Below, piece by piece: positions 34,767-43,880 of a DNA stretch of 64,000 nt (position 1 is the first letter of the stretch; every line of letters begins with the position of its first letter). Made by a program: the position numbers and the translations under genes. A model generated the notes under the pieces. That model saw only the letters and a list, made by a program, of their open reading frames with translations. It searched no databases and was not told where the DNA came from. Origin of the DNA: Evansella caseinilytica (GTDB lineage: Bacteria; Bacillota; Bacilli; Bacillales; Salisediminibacteriaceae). The stretch is from the NCBI RefSeq assembly GCF_900107275.1, contig NZ_FNPI01000002.1:1-64000 (forward strand), read 5' to 3'.

Positions 34767-35687
34767 ATGATTTTAAAACCTCGCACTGTCTCTACAGAGT
34801 TACGGTTTCTGCGACATTTAAGCAGACGCTCAATGTTAGCGGAAAAAGACGTGTTGAACTATTCGAACAAAGAAAAGGGCTTGGAAGGTGAGAGGAGGTT
34901 TGACAAATGCTTAGAGAGTCTTTCGAATGAAACGCTTATTTTGCATGATTTGCTGCTGGAGCATGGCAGCCATCAATTTTTTCAAATTGATACGTTGATG
35001 ATTTTACAACGGGTGATTTATCATTTTGAAGTCAAAAATTATCAGGGAGTTCATTATATCGAGAAAGACAAGTGGTACAGGGAAAACGGGGTCGAACTCA
35101 CGAATCCGATCCACCAGATGAAACGATGCGCCACTCTCCTGAACAAATTTCTCCAACCGCTCCATATCCCACTTCCAATCAAGTCGTATGTCATTTTTAT
35201 TCACCCTGAAATTACTTTGTTTCAGGCACCACGACATCTTCCGATTATTTTACCAACCCAATTAAAGGCTTTCTTGAAAAAATTGAATTCAGAAGCATTT
35301 TCCTCAAAGCCGATCTTCACTTCCAAGCATGAAAAACTTGCAAATTATTTGCTGACTAAACACATGGAAGACTTTCCATACACCCGAGTTCCTGAATACG
35401 ATTACGATCAGTTGCAGAAAGGAATTCCTTGTTGCGGCTGCAGTGCATTTTTGTCATTTTTTAACAAAGGGAAATTAGTGTGTCGCAGTTGTGGATATAC
35501 GGAAGCAGCGGAGTCTGGTGTATTACGGAGTGTGGAAGAGTATAAGTTTCTCTTTCCTGACAGAAAAATGACAGTTAATAGTCTTTTTGAATGGTGCGGC
35601 AAAGTAGTTTCTCCCAATATTATAAGGCGGGTGTTACAACAAAATTTCAAGCTAATCTCCAAAGGAAGGTCATCTTATTATGTTTGA
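34767..35687 (+). CDS. NERD-domain protein with C-terminal zinc ribbon
   Basis: 306 residues. The NERD (nuclease-related) domain occupies about residues 35-150: KGLEGERRFDKCLESL, FFQIDTLMIL and YHFEVKNYQG give the Gly-Glu, Asp and Glu-x-Lys residues of the endonuclease-like core. A zinc-ribbon follows at about 220-245 (CCGCSAFLSFFN then CRSCGYTE), then a short helical end. NERD proteins are thought to act on DNA or RNA, but the role of this Bacillus type is unknown. It is more A/T-rich than its neighbours and stands alone in a repetitive, gene-poor stretch, suggesting recent gain. Confidence 0.85.
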   Translation: MILKPRTVSTELRFLRHLSRRSMLAEKDVLNYSNKEKGLEGERRFDKCLESLSNETLILHDLLLEHGSHQFFQIDTLMILQRVIYHFEVKNYQGVHYIEKDKWYRENGVELTNPIHQMKRCATLLNKFLQPLHIPLPIKSYVIFIHPEITLFQAPRHLPIILPTQLKAFLKKLNSEAFSSKPIFTSKHEKLANYLLTKHMEDFPYTRVPEYDYDQLQKGIPCCGCSAFLSFFNKGKLVCRSCGYTEAAESGVLRSVEEYKFLFPDRKMTVNSLFEWCGKVVSPNIIRRVLQQNFKLISKGRSSYYV

Positions 35688-35762
35688 TGGAACAGGCCAG
35701 GCAGTTGAGCCCGGTTTTCATGAGGGGATCAAGCGCGCAAGGTCATCTTATTGTGTTTGATG
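35665..35762 (+). repeat. Direct repeat of the NERD gene 3' end
   Basis: AAGGTCATCTTATTATGTTTG at the end of the gene (including its stop) recurs as AAGGTCATCTTATTGTGTTTG about 72 bases later, with one mismatch in over 20 bases. Confidence 0.75.
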
Positions 35763-35985
35763 TTACATGGGTGATCAGGCGCTAACAGGCATGATGTTGT
35801 TGCGTTTTCGGCAGCTTTTTAAGGGTGGGTGGGGAAAATGTAATTTAGAGAATGTATCTCTCAAAGCCGGACGGGTGGTTATCAACAATCAAGACGCAAA
35901 AAATCGTGTGCGAAAAGTGTATAGAGTTCGCCGGATGGTTATGAATAAAACGCCCGATCGGCATTCGCGGCTGCAAAATGGTAAT

Positions 35986-36118
35986 GAATAGGAGCTAATC
36001 ATCAACGAAAGGAGTAAAAAAGTTGTAATACGTTAAAGAATAGGAGCTAATCATCAACGAAAGGAGTAAAAAAGGCGCAATGCGTTAAAGAATAGGAGCT
36101 AGTCATGACCGAATCAGT
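35986..36118 (+). repeat. 52-bp tandem repeat, two units and a partial third
   Basis: GAATAGGAGCTAATCATCAA starts at 35986, 36038 and 36090 (third with AGTCAT). Units contain AACGAAAGGAGTAAAAAAG and end CGTTAAA. The surrounding 35688-35985 also shows diverged internal duplication (GCCGGACGGGTGGTTAT and GCCGGATGGTTATGAAT). No gene supported; a 74-residue frame at 35767-35991 ends in the first unit. Confidence 0.85.
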
Positions 36119-36339
36119 GTTCGAAGTTACCAAATGGTAAAAAATACTCGTTGCAAGTTACTAGAGCACATCACAAAAATCAAGCTAACTTAACATTTTT
36201 ATCAAGCAAACTCCAAGTGCCGGAAGTATTGCAAGCCATCAGTGAGAATCCACCGTACAAGACAACTTTTTTTGATCACTGGGAGTCTGTCCGCAAAAGA
36301 ATACTTACAAATTTATGTGTGTTAGTATATTTTAAGTAT

Positions 36340-36555
36340 GTTCAAAAAATCCCCTGGGAACGGGATTGTCAAATAAAGTGTGTAAGTACACTTTACACTC
36401 CCCGGGAAATGTGACAACCCTTTGTCAACGAATTTCAACGTCAGCGTTGTCGCCCCGCTTCTCACGTATATTGTTTCGTGTATGTTCCACTGCGCGAGCC
36501 TGCCCCATCTCAACCTTCCAGCCGTTGTTGTGTCCTCCTTTTGACCACACATTAT
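36340..36555 (+). repeat. Strongly diverged 161-bp-type unit
   Basis: GTATGTTCAAAAAATCCCCTGGGAA at the start, AACGTCAGCGTTGTCGCC, CTCACGTATA, CGCGAGCCTGCC, CAACCTTC and TGTCCTCCTTTTGACC at the end follow the same order as the other units. It carries an insertion containing AAAGTGT...ACACTTT. The rest of 36120-36935 shows no supported gene apart from the pbpF promoter. Confidence 0.7.
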
Positions 36556-36827
36556 TATCAGATCCTGATTTCATTCAAGCGCCCTTGTTTTCTATGTCCA
36601 TGATCCTTTAATGAGCTTATCGCTCTTGATCATTACCAGAAAATGCGCAATGATGAAACATTTTTTGGAGATTTTCGTAAACAATAAAAAAGTAGAGTGG
36701 CGCATATTCGACAAAGTCCGGAAACATCTTTGTTGATCAGCAGCCAATCCCCATCCATATCCGACCCAACGATCATTATAGGAACAAGCGCTTTTTGAAA
36801 ACTAACGATTTTTCTAAAAAAATCGCT

Positions 36828-36855
36828 TTGTACAAACTAACTTTCCCGCTATAAT
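36828..36855 (+). promoter_or_regulatory. Candidate promoter for pbpF
   Basis: TTGTAC (36828-36833), 16 bases, then a perfect TATAAT (36850-36855), 80 bases before the pbpF ATG. A sigma-A promoter would differ from the forespore control reported for B. subtilis pbpF; a forespore promoter was not found by eye. Confidence 0.5.
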
Positions 36856-36935
36856 ACGACAACTCTTTTTTACTAGCTGCTTTATTGCAGTAAGTTTATG
36901 AAACAAAGATTGGGGCAAACGGAGGTGACTGTAAC

Positions 36936-39107
36936 ATGCTAAAAAAACGCATCATCTTTAGCGCTGTTTTCATTATCGGTATTTTTATCGCTGGCTTCTC
37001 AGTTTATTTAGGTACGATATTATTTGGAAATTATGCGATTGATAATAAGGATTTGGTCATGAATGCCTCTACGACGATTGAAAGCTCCGACGGTGAACTG
37101 ATTAGTAAATTATACGTGGAAAACCGCGAGCTTATCTCTCTTGATGACGTCCCTGAGCATGTCCGGAACGCGTTCATTGCTGTGGAGGATCACCGCTTTT
37201 ATGAGCATCAGGGGATTGACTTCCGCGCTATCGGCAGAGCGCTGTACCGGGATATCATTACCGGCTCGAAAGCGGAAGGCGGCAGCACGATTACTCAGCA
37301 ACTGGCAAAAAATATTTTTCTGTCCCATGACAAAACATGGCTAAGGAAAACAAAAGAAGTATTGATGGCCGTCAATTTGGAACGGCGCTATTCCAAAGAT
37401 GATATATTGGAAATGTATTTGAACAATATCTACTTTGGACACGGAGCATATGGTATTCAGACAGCAAGCTTGTTTTACTTTGATAAACCGGTGAACGAAT
37501 TAACCATAGAGGAGGGGGCACTCCTGGCAGCCTTGCCGAAGGCGCCGAATTACTATTCGCCGATCAATCATCCTGATCGGGCGAAGGAGAGAAGAGACGT
37601 TGTTTTGAGCGTCATGGAACGGCGGGGCTATTTAACTGCTGAAGAAATGGTCCGGCTGCAGGGGAGAACGGTGGCTGTCCAAGCGAAGCCGCTGGCGGAA
37701 AACGATGCTTACTTGTCTTATATTGATCTGGTTCTTGATGAAGCGGAGCGGCTGTATCATTTATCACAGGAGGAGCTTTTGAAAGGAGGATATCGCATCG
37801 TCGTAGAAATGGATCCGCAAATACAGCAAGTCGTGTACGATGCTTTTCAGGAAGAAGCAAACTTTCCTGCTGTTTCCGGCGAGGAGCCGGCGGAAGCCGG
37901 CTTCGTGCTGATGGACCATCAAACCGGTGGCGTTGTTGCCGCTCAGGGAGGACGTACTTATGTGCGGCGCGGCTTCAATCGGGTGACGGCAGCCCGGCAG
38001 CCCGGCTCGGTTTTTAAGCCGCTGGCTGTTTACGCACCGGCGTTGGACACCGGCAGTTATCAGCCATACTCGCTGTTAAAGGACGAATTGATCGATTATG
38101 ACGGCTATGTCCCGGGAAATTATACCCATCATTATCAAGGGGAAATGACGATGTATGACGCTGTGAAAGAGTCGGCAAATGCACCGGCTGTCTGGCTTTT
38201 AAATGAGATCGGTATAAAAGCTGCCAAAACGAGTTTGGAAAAGCTGCATATTCAGCTCATGGACGACGGGCTTGCGCTCGGCTTGGGCGGACTTCGTGAA
38301 GGTGTCAGTCCGCTGCAGATGGCTGCCGCGTACGGGGCATTTGCCAACGGCGGAATATATTATCAACCACATTTTATTCATAAAATATATGACCGTAATG
38401 GCGAGGTATTGGATCAGTCGAAGTTAACGCATGAACAAGCATTTTCGTCACAGACAGCCTGGTATATGACGAAAATGCTGGAAGCGGTTGTCAGCGACGG
38501 GACAGGACGGTGGGGCGAATTCACCGGATCACTTGCAGGAAAAACGGGAACGACGTCAATGGAAGAGGTTAATGGCGGCGTGCGTGACGCTTGGTTTGCA
38601 GGCTACACTCCGGAGTGGTCAGGCGCTGTTTGGATGGGCTGTGACCGCTGCGATGAAAATAATTATTTGCTGGAGGGCAGCAATATCCCTGCCCAGTTGT
38701 TTAAGCAGATTCTTACCGATGCCTATGTAGACCATGCCTCGAGGGAAATGGTGTTTCAGCCACCTGCCGGAGTTCTGGATCTCGCAGATCCGATTCGCTT
38801 CGTTGCTATTGATGATTTAGCAGCAGAAGTGAAGGTCGGGTGGCGCGGAGTGGATGTTCAGCTTCAGTGGTCGGGAAGTGATGATGAACGTTTGTTATAC
38901 CACGTTTATGAATATGGGGAGGATGGGATAACGAAAATCGCCGAAGTTCAAGGAGAGCATGGATATACGGTGAAAAATGTCAGTATTTTTTCATTAAATG
39001 ACTACATGGTCGTTCCATATAATCCACAAATAGACCGGGAAGGGGAACCTTCCAATGTGGCCAAAGCCCATTTTCGTTTTTTTTCACAGAGTGACCAGGT
39101 TTCCTGA
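36936..39107 (+). CDS. pbpF: Class A penicillin-binding protein PbpF (PBP2c/1F)
   Basis: 723 residues. N-terminal membrane anchor (residues about 5-30). Glycosyltransferase GT51 domain at about 60-230 with the catalytic Glu in VEDHRFYEHQGIDFRA, and GGSTITQQLAKN, LERRYSKDDILEMYLNNIYFG. Transpeptidase domain at about 310-600 with the active Ser in RQPGSVFKP, then ESANAPA and LAGKTGTT. It polymerises and cross-links peptidoglycan. A short C-terminal extension of ~90 residues ends the protein. Position immediately before hemE matches pbpF of B. subtilis. The TGA stop is formed at the repeat boundary. Confidence 0.93.
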   Translation: MLKKRIIFSAVFIIGIFIAGFSVYLGTILFGNYAIDNKDLVMNASTTIESSDGELISKLYVENRELISLDDVPEHVRNAFIAVEDHRFYEHQGIDFRAIGRALYRDIITGSKAEGGSTITQQLAKNIFLSHDKTWLRKTKEVLMAVNLERRYSKDDILEMYLNNIYFGHGAYGIQTASLFYFDKPVNELTIEEGALLAALPKAPNYYSPINHPDRAKERRDVVLSVMERRGYLTAEEMVRLQGRTVAVQAKPLAENDAYLSYIDLVLDEAERLYHLSQEELLKGGYRIVVEMDPQIQQVVYDAFQEEANFPAVSGEEPAEAGFVLMDHQTGGVVAAQGGRTYVRRGFNRVTAARQPGSVFKPLAVYAPALDTGSYQPYSLLKDELIDYDGYVPGNYTHHYQGEMTMYDAVKESANAPAVWLLNEIGIKAAKTSLEKLHIQLMDDGLALGLGGLREGVSPLQMAAAYGAFANGGIYYQPHFIHKIYDRNGEVLDQSKLTHEQAFSSQTAWYMTKMLEAVVSDGTGRWGEFTGSLAGKTGTTSMEEVNGGVRDAWFAGYTPEWSGAVWMGCDRCDENNYLLEGSNIPAQLFKQILTDAYVDHASREMVFQPPAGVLDLADPIRFVAIDDLAAEVKVGWRGVDVQLQWSGSDDERLLYHVYEYGEDGITKIAEVQGEHGYTVKNVSIFSLNDYMVVPYNPQIDREGEPSNVAKAHFRFFSQSDQVS

Positions 39108-39157
39108 ACAAGCACGAAGCAACAAGCCATTCTTCTTTGAACTTGCTTTTAGAGTGT
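39108..39157. repeat. Fragment of a repeat end after pbpF
   Basis: TGAACAAGCACGAAGCAACAAGCCATTC resembles the palindrome's right arm plus the first interior bases of the long element, then breaks off at CTTTTAGAG, where the next copy begins. Confidence 0.7.
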
Positions 39158-39570
39158 GTTCAAAAAGGCAATGGTTCCGCACGATGCGCCCAATTCCACC
39201 TAAATGCTGCCCACGTCCTATGGGCAACGGCGGAATGTCGCCATCCTCCAATTCCGCTTAAGTACCACTCACGTCCTGCGTCTGCGGTTACTCGGCGCAA
39301 ATTGACTCGATGAAGCACATTCAGGTTGCATTTGTGAGTAACAGCGGAATGTCGTCATCCTGACTCTGAGAAAACCATTCACAGCCGGCCTGAAAAGAAG
39401 GCATCGTCTCCACCCATTGTCTCTTCCTCTGCTAGTAGAACTCCGACGTCGATCCAAGTGTCATCGCTCGCGATGACACGATGAGACAGCTCGCAGCATT
39501 TCAGTGAAGTACGGCTCGTTGCATCGTGCTTGTTCAAAAAGATAAAAAACGATCTTTTTGAACAAACACT
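39158..39570 (-). repeat. Longest complete copy of the long dispersed element
   Basis: Oriented on the minus strand: GTTCAAAAAGGCAATGGTTCCGC at 39158 and the palindrome GTTCAAAAAGATaaaaaacgATCTTTTTGAAC ending at 39563 (406 bp). It carries both variants of the ACTCACGTCC / GCCCACGTCC block that other copies have singly. The remainder of the gap to hemE contains a GGAAAAGG...CCTTTTCC stem (39578-39632), a short dispersed repeat and another palindrome. Confidence 0.9.
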
Positions 39571-39689
39571 TTTAAGAAAGGAAAAGGTGAGAGACTAAGG
39601 TATGAGTCCTCGGCTTTTTTCCTTTTCCGCAGCTTTCTGTCTCCGTGCAGTAACATAGTTTACGAAAACAGCTGTATAAAACAATTACT

Positions 39690-39741
39690 TATAGAGCGTG
39701 TTCAACAAGATAATAAACGATCTTTTTGAACAAACATTTAT
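39690..39741. repeat. GTTCAAAAAGAT palindrome, solitary
   Basis: TTATAGAGCGTGTTCAACAAGATaataaacgATCTTTTTGAACAAACATTTAT. This copy shows clearly that the outer TTATAGAG belongs to the repeat. Confidence 0.85.
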
Positions 39742-40010
39742 TATGAAAGGATTTGTCTACCTTCCCGCAAAAAAATAACAAGCAGGCTCGGATAATTTAT
39801 CGATTTTATGACATTTTTCATTAATGCGTATACAAAACTTAACAAGCTTAGTATAGTAGAAACGGTTTAATGATACTTTTTTCCCAAGCAGACAAGTATA
39901 AAATCACTGAACGGTGTCATGCTGTTGTGTATGTAGGTTTTGCATTGTTTTGTGATAAGATTGTTTGTGTTGTCAAGTTTTGTACATTAATTAAACGAAG
40001 GGGTGTACAT

Positions 40011-41060
40011 ATGAATCATTCATTTAATGAACAATTTTTGCGCGCCTGCCGACAAGAGGAAGTGAAGCATGTACCTGTATGGTATATGCGCCAGGCCGGC
40101 AGATCGCAGCCGGAATACAGAGAATTGAAACAAAAATACACGCTGGAGGAAATTACGCATCAGCCGGAAATATGTGCTTGGGTAACAAAGCTTCCGGTGG
40201 ATCAATACAATAACGACGCAGCGATTTTGTATAAAGACATCATGACTCCGCTGCCGGCGATCGGTGTTAACGTGGAGATAAAGCAAGGCATCGGTCCGGT
40301 GATCGCTGATCCGATTGCTTCACTGGAGCAAGTGGAGAAGCTGGGTACGATCGAACCAGAAAAGGATGTTGACTTTGTTCTGGAGACGATCAGGTTGCTA
40401 CGAAAGCAGCTGACGGTGCCGCTGATTGGTTTCAGCGGTGCGCCGTTCACCTTGGCGAGCTATTTAATTGAAGGCGGTCCGTCAAAGAATTACAATAAGG
40501 TGAAAGCATTCATGTATTCGCAGAACGAAGCATGGCAGCTATTGATGGACAAGCTCGGTGATATGATCATTTCCTATGTCAAAGCACAAATTGCTGCCGG
40601 CGCGCAGGCGATTCAGATCTTTGACTCCTGGGTGGGCGTGCTGAATCAGGAAGATTACCGAATGTATGTCAAGCCGATCATGCACCGGATTTTTACAGAG
40701 CTAAAGGGAGAAGGCGTTCCGCTGATCACTTTTGGTGTCGGGGCTAGGCATCTGACAAAGGATTGGAATGACCTTCCGGTAGATGTTGTCGGCTTGGACT
40801 GGCGCTATCCGATTCAGGAAGCCCGCAAAGACGGGATCACCAAAGCGGTGCAAGGAAATCTTGATCCATGTGTCTTGATGGCGTCTTGGAATGTCATCGA
40901 GGAAAAAGCAAAAGCAATTATCGATCAAGGGATATCCCAGCCTGGATTTATCTTTAATTTAGGGCACGGTGTTTTTCCTGAAATCCAGCCGGAAACACTG
41001 AAACGGTTGACAAGCTTCGTACATGAGTACTCTGCTGAAAAAATAAATTCTGGCAAATGA
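40011..41060 (+). CDS. hemE: Uroporphyrinogen decarboxylase
   Basis: 349 residues from the ATG at 40011 (AAGGGGTG nine bases upstream). The opening [17 protein letters not shown] is the HemE signature 1 with the substrate-binding Arg residues, and [17 protein letters not shown] is signature 2; the conserved Asp of [10 protein letters not shown] is present. It removes four acetate carboxyls from uroporphyrinogen III to give coproporphyrinogen III. First gene of hemE-hemH-hemY, with 25 bases to hemH. The promoter lies somewhere in 39840-39990; TATAGT at 39853-39858 is one candidate. Confidence 0.96.
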   Translation: MNHSFNEQFLRACRQEEVKHVPVWYMRQAGRSQPEYRELKQKYTLEEITHQPEICAWVTKLPVDQYNNDAAILYKDIMTPLPAIGVNVEIKQGIGPVIADPIASLEQVEKLGTIEPEKDVDFVLETIRLLRKQLTVPLIGFSGAPFTLASYLIEGGPSKNYNKVKAFMYSQNEAWQLLMDKLGDMIISYVKAQIAAGAQAIQIFDSWVGVLNQEDYRMYVKPIMHRIFTELKGEGVPLITFGVGARHLTKDWNDLPVDVVGLDWRYPIQEARKDGITKAVQGNLDPCVLMASWNVIEEKAKAIIDQGISQPGFIFNLGHGVFPEIQPETLKRLTSFVHEYSAEKINSGK

Positions 41061-41085
41061 CTTTGTCTAAAGAGGTGTGTGCAGG

Positions 41086-42021
41086 ATGAAAAAAACAATC
41101 GGGCTGCTCGTTATGGCATATGGAACGCCCAGAACCATCGAGGAAATCGAACCGTATTATACGCATATTCGCAGAGGACGAAAGCCGTCAAAGGAACAGC
41201 TGGAGGATTTGATTGAGCGCTATGAAGCAATCGGCGGCGTTTCACCACTGGCCAAGATCACCACGGAACAAACAGACAAGCTGGAGATAGAGCTGAACCG
41301 GCGGTTTGACAAAATACAATTTCAAGCTTACCAAGGCTTGAAGCATATCGATCCGTTTATTGAAGAAGCGATTCAGCAAATGAAAGCGGATGGACTGGAA
41401 GATGCTGTCAGCATTGTGTTGGCGCCGCATTATTCCACTTTCAGCGTAAAATCGTATAATGAACGGGCAATAAATGAGGCGGAAGCGATTCAAGGTCCGA
41501 CAATCGCCTGTATCGACAGTTGGCATACTGAACCGGCGTTTATCGACTATTGGGCCGGCCGGATCGAGGAAGCGAGAGCGCAAATGTCGGAGGAAGAAAG
41601 AGAAAACCACGTCGTAATCTTCTCGGCTCACAGCCTGCCGGAGCGCATCTTACAGCACGGAGATCCGTATCCTGAGCAACTGGCGGAGACTGCAAAAATG
41701 ATTGCAGAAAAAGCGGGGATCGAGAACTATGCAGTCGGCTGGCAAAGCGAGGGTAATACCCCGGAATCGTGGCTCGGACCAGATGTGCAGGACTTAACAA
41801 GGGATTTGTACGAAGAACATCGCTGCGCTGCGTTTGTCTATTGTCCTGTCGGTTTTGTCGCCGATCATTTGGAAGTGCTTTATGATAATGATTACGAATG
41901 TAAAGTCGTTACCGATGAATTGGGAGTAGGATATTACCGCCCGCCAATGCCGAACGCACAGGACGAATTTATCAACTTGCTGGCAACGGTGGTTGAAAAA
42001 AAAGTCAAAGGTGCCGAGTGA
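41086..42021 (+). CDS. hemH: Coproporphyrin/protoporphyrin ferrochelatase
   Basis: 311 residues from the ATG at 41086, eight bases after [34 protein letters not shown] at the start, the catalytic His in [10 protein letters not shown] (about residue 183), the Tyr/Arg pocket [16 protein letters not shown], and [16 protein letters not shown] with the metal-path Glu. In Gram-positive bacteria this enzyme inserts iron into coproporphyrin III (CpfC) rather than protoporphyrin. It ends one base before the hemY start. Confidence 0.96.
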   Translation: MKKTIGLLVMAYGTPRTIEEIEPYYTHIRRGRKPSKEQLEDLIERYEAIGGVSPLAKITTEQTDKLEIELNRRFDKIQFQAYQGLKHIDPFIEEAIQQMKADGLEDAVSIVLAPHYSTFSVKSYNERAINEAEAIQGPTIACIDSWHTEPAFIDYWAGRIEEARAQMSEEERENHVVIFSAHSLPERILQHGDPYPEQLAETAKMIAEKAGIENYAVGWQSEGNTPESWLGPDVQDLTRDLYEEHRCAAFVYCPVGFVADHLEVLYDNDYECKVVTDELGVGYYRPPMPNAQDEFINLLATVVEKKVKGAE

Positions 42022-42022
42022 G

Positions 42023-43444
42023 ATGAATAGTAAACGAATCGCGGTTGTTGGCGGAGGACTGACTGGCTTAAGCGCGGCCTATTATTTACAGAAAGAAATC
42101 GGGGAAAAGGGGCTGGACATGGAGTTCACCCTATATGAAGCGTCCGCCAGGCTCGGCGGTAAAATAAAAACAGACTATACTGACGGTTTTGTCATTGAAC
42201 TTGGACCCGATTCCTTTTTGGCAAGAAAACAAAGTGCTTCCATTCTGGCGAAAGAGGTCGGGCTTGGAAGCACTCTCGTTCATAACAGTTCCGGACAATC
42301 CTACATTTTACATGAAGGCAAGCTCTATCCAATGCCGGGGGGAGCGATCATGGGTATTCCGACGCAGTGGGGACCGTTTTTGAAGACACGATTGTTTACT
42401 CCTTTGGGAAAAATCCGTGCTGCCGGCGATTTATTTTTCCCGAAAACGATGAAGGACGGAAAAGACGTGTCACTCGGTACGTTTTTTCGCAGCCGGCTAG
42501 GAAACGAAGTTGTCGACCGCTTGATCGAACCGCTTTTATCCGGTATTTACGCAGGGGATATTGACAAGCTCAGCCTCCAGGCAACCTTCCCGCATTTTCA
42601 GCAGTTGGAGGAGAAATACCGCAGCTTGATTCTCGGCATGAAATCGAATATCGCGAAGCAACAGAGCGGCGCTCAGCCAGCGCAAAAGAAAGGGAAAGGA
42701 AAGGGAATGTTCCTGTCGCTCACCGGAGGCTTGCAATCGTTGGTTGACGGTGTGGAAAACAAGCTGGAAAAAGGTGTTGTGCAAAAAAACAAGCAGCTTG
42801 TGGAAGTGACGAAAAACGGTTCTTCTTATCGTCTTCGTTTTGATGATGGTGATGTGGATGAAGCAGACTGTCTGATTTTTGCCACCCCTCACCATGTCAC
42901 TTACCGATTGTTGAAGCAGTACTCGTTCGCTGAGTTTTTGCATCAGATACCATCAACCTCCGTCGCAACGGTTGCTTTGGCGTATCGGCACGATGCGCTG
43001 AAAAAGGACATCGACGGCTCTGGGTTTGTTGTATCAAAAAAATCAAAGTACTCGATCACTGCCTGCACGTGGACGCACCGGAAATGGGCGCACTCTTCTC
43101 CGGAAGGCTATGCTCTGTTAAGAGGCTATGTCGGACGTGCCGGGGATGAAGCCATTGTGGAGAAATCGGATGACGAAATCGTGTCAGCTGTACTGAAGGA
43201 TTTGAATCAAATGATGGAGATCGACGGACAGCCGCAGTTTTACCGCATCACCCGATGGAAAAAGTCGATGCCGCAATATGAAGTCGGGCATTTGGACAGC
43301 CTGAAACGAGTATATGAAGGTGTCGGGCGGGAGCTTCCGGGAGTATTTTTAACAGGGGCTTCCTACGGGGGAATCGGGCTTCCTGATTGCATCGATCAAG
43401 GGAAGCGGACGGCAGAAAAAGTCATTCACCATCTCGGTGAATAA
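42023..43444 (+). CDS. hemY: Coproporphyrinogen III oxidase HemY (CgoX)
   Basis: 473 residues from the ATG at 42023, just after the hemH stop (a GTGAGATG junction, translational coupling likely). The dinucleotide-binding motif is VVGGGLTGLSAAYYL; EASARLGGKIKT, ELGPDSFLARK and the C-terminal LTGASYGGIGLPDCIDQGKRTAEKV complete the FAD-binding amine-oxidase-type fold. In bacilli it oxidises coproporphyrinogen III to coproporphyrin III, the substrate of HemH, with oxygen. The hemE-H-Y order is that of B. subtilis. Confidence 0.96.
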   Translation: MNSKRIAVVGGGLTGLSAAYYLQKEIGEKGLDMEFTLYEASARLGGKIKTDYTDGFVIELGPDSFLARKQSASILAKEVGLGSTLVHNSSGQSYILHEGKLYPMPGGAIMGIPTQWGPFLKTRLFTPLGKIRAAGDLFFPKTMKDGKDVSLGTFFRSRLGNEVVDRLIEPLLSGIYAGDIDKLSLQATFPHFQQLEEKYRSLILGMKSNIAKQQSGAQPAQKKGKGKGMFLSLTGGLQSLVDGVENKLEKGVVQKNKQLVEVTKNGSSYRLRFDDGDVDEADCLIFATPHHVTYRLLKQYSFAEFLHQIPSTSVATVALAYRHDALKKDIDGSGFVVSKKSKYSITACTWTHRKWAHSSPEGYALLRGYVGRAGDEAIVEKSDDEIVSAVLKDLNQMMEIDGQPQFYRITRWKKSMPQYEVGHLDSLKRVYEGVGRELPGVFLTGASYGGIGLPDCIDQGKRTAEKVIHHLGE

Positions 43445-43504
43445 AGGAACTCCTTGCAGGAAACAGATAAGGATGCACGCAATACGGGAAACAGATCATT
43501 CGTT

Positions 43505-43548
43505 GTGCAGCGATCAGGCTATGAAACGGCTGGTTGCTGCACTTTTTT
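43505..43548 (+). terminator. Intrinsic terminator after hemY
   Basis: GTGCAGCGATCAG ... CTGGTTGCTGCAC with two mismatches and then TTTTTT. It closes the hemEHY unit. The rest of 43549-43880 holds a short dispersed repeat (43606-43640) and no supported gene. Confidence 0.8.
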
Positions 43549-43880
43549 GTGTTCATTTTTAAAAATTGTTTGCTGTTAGCTAGTCAGACTCTGGCGTGAA
43601 GAAGTCCAATAGCAACAAAATTTTGGAAAACAGCCTTTTCATTTTACGCGCTGTCGGGGCAGCGGGGCGATCCGGTGTCATTATTTTCACAAGAGAGCAA
43701 AAGTTTTTTTGTAGAAAATTAACGAATCTATCGCGTAATATGTCGAAAAAAAGAGGACTCGAGATTATCTTGACTTAATATAGATGAATATTACTTTCTT
43801 TGTCGGAAAGTTCTTTATCCACAGACTCTACATCTACTTTATACTTAATGATGGACTAGATGTAGAGGTGGAAAACTAAA

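Noticed and set aside
35767-35991. 74-codon frame after the NERD gene
   Set aside because: No ribosome site, basic low-complexity product, built from locally duplicated DNA and ending in a tandem repeat.
35986-36118. 52-bp units considered as a CRISPR array
   Set aside because: Units adjoin without unique spacers and the whole unit repeats; no cas genes are in the window.
36151-36414. 87-codon frame before pbpF
   Set aside because: It runs into the diverged 161-bp unit, has no ribosome site and no family resemblance.
43596-43778. 60-codon frame between hemY and the kinase
   Set aside because: It crosses a dispersed repeat and has no start signal or recognisable product.
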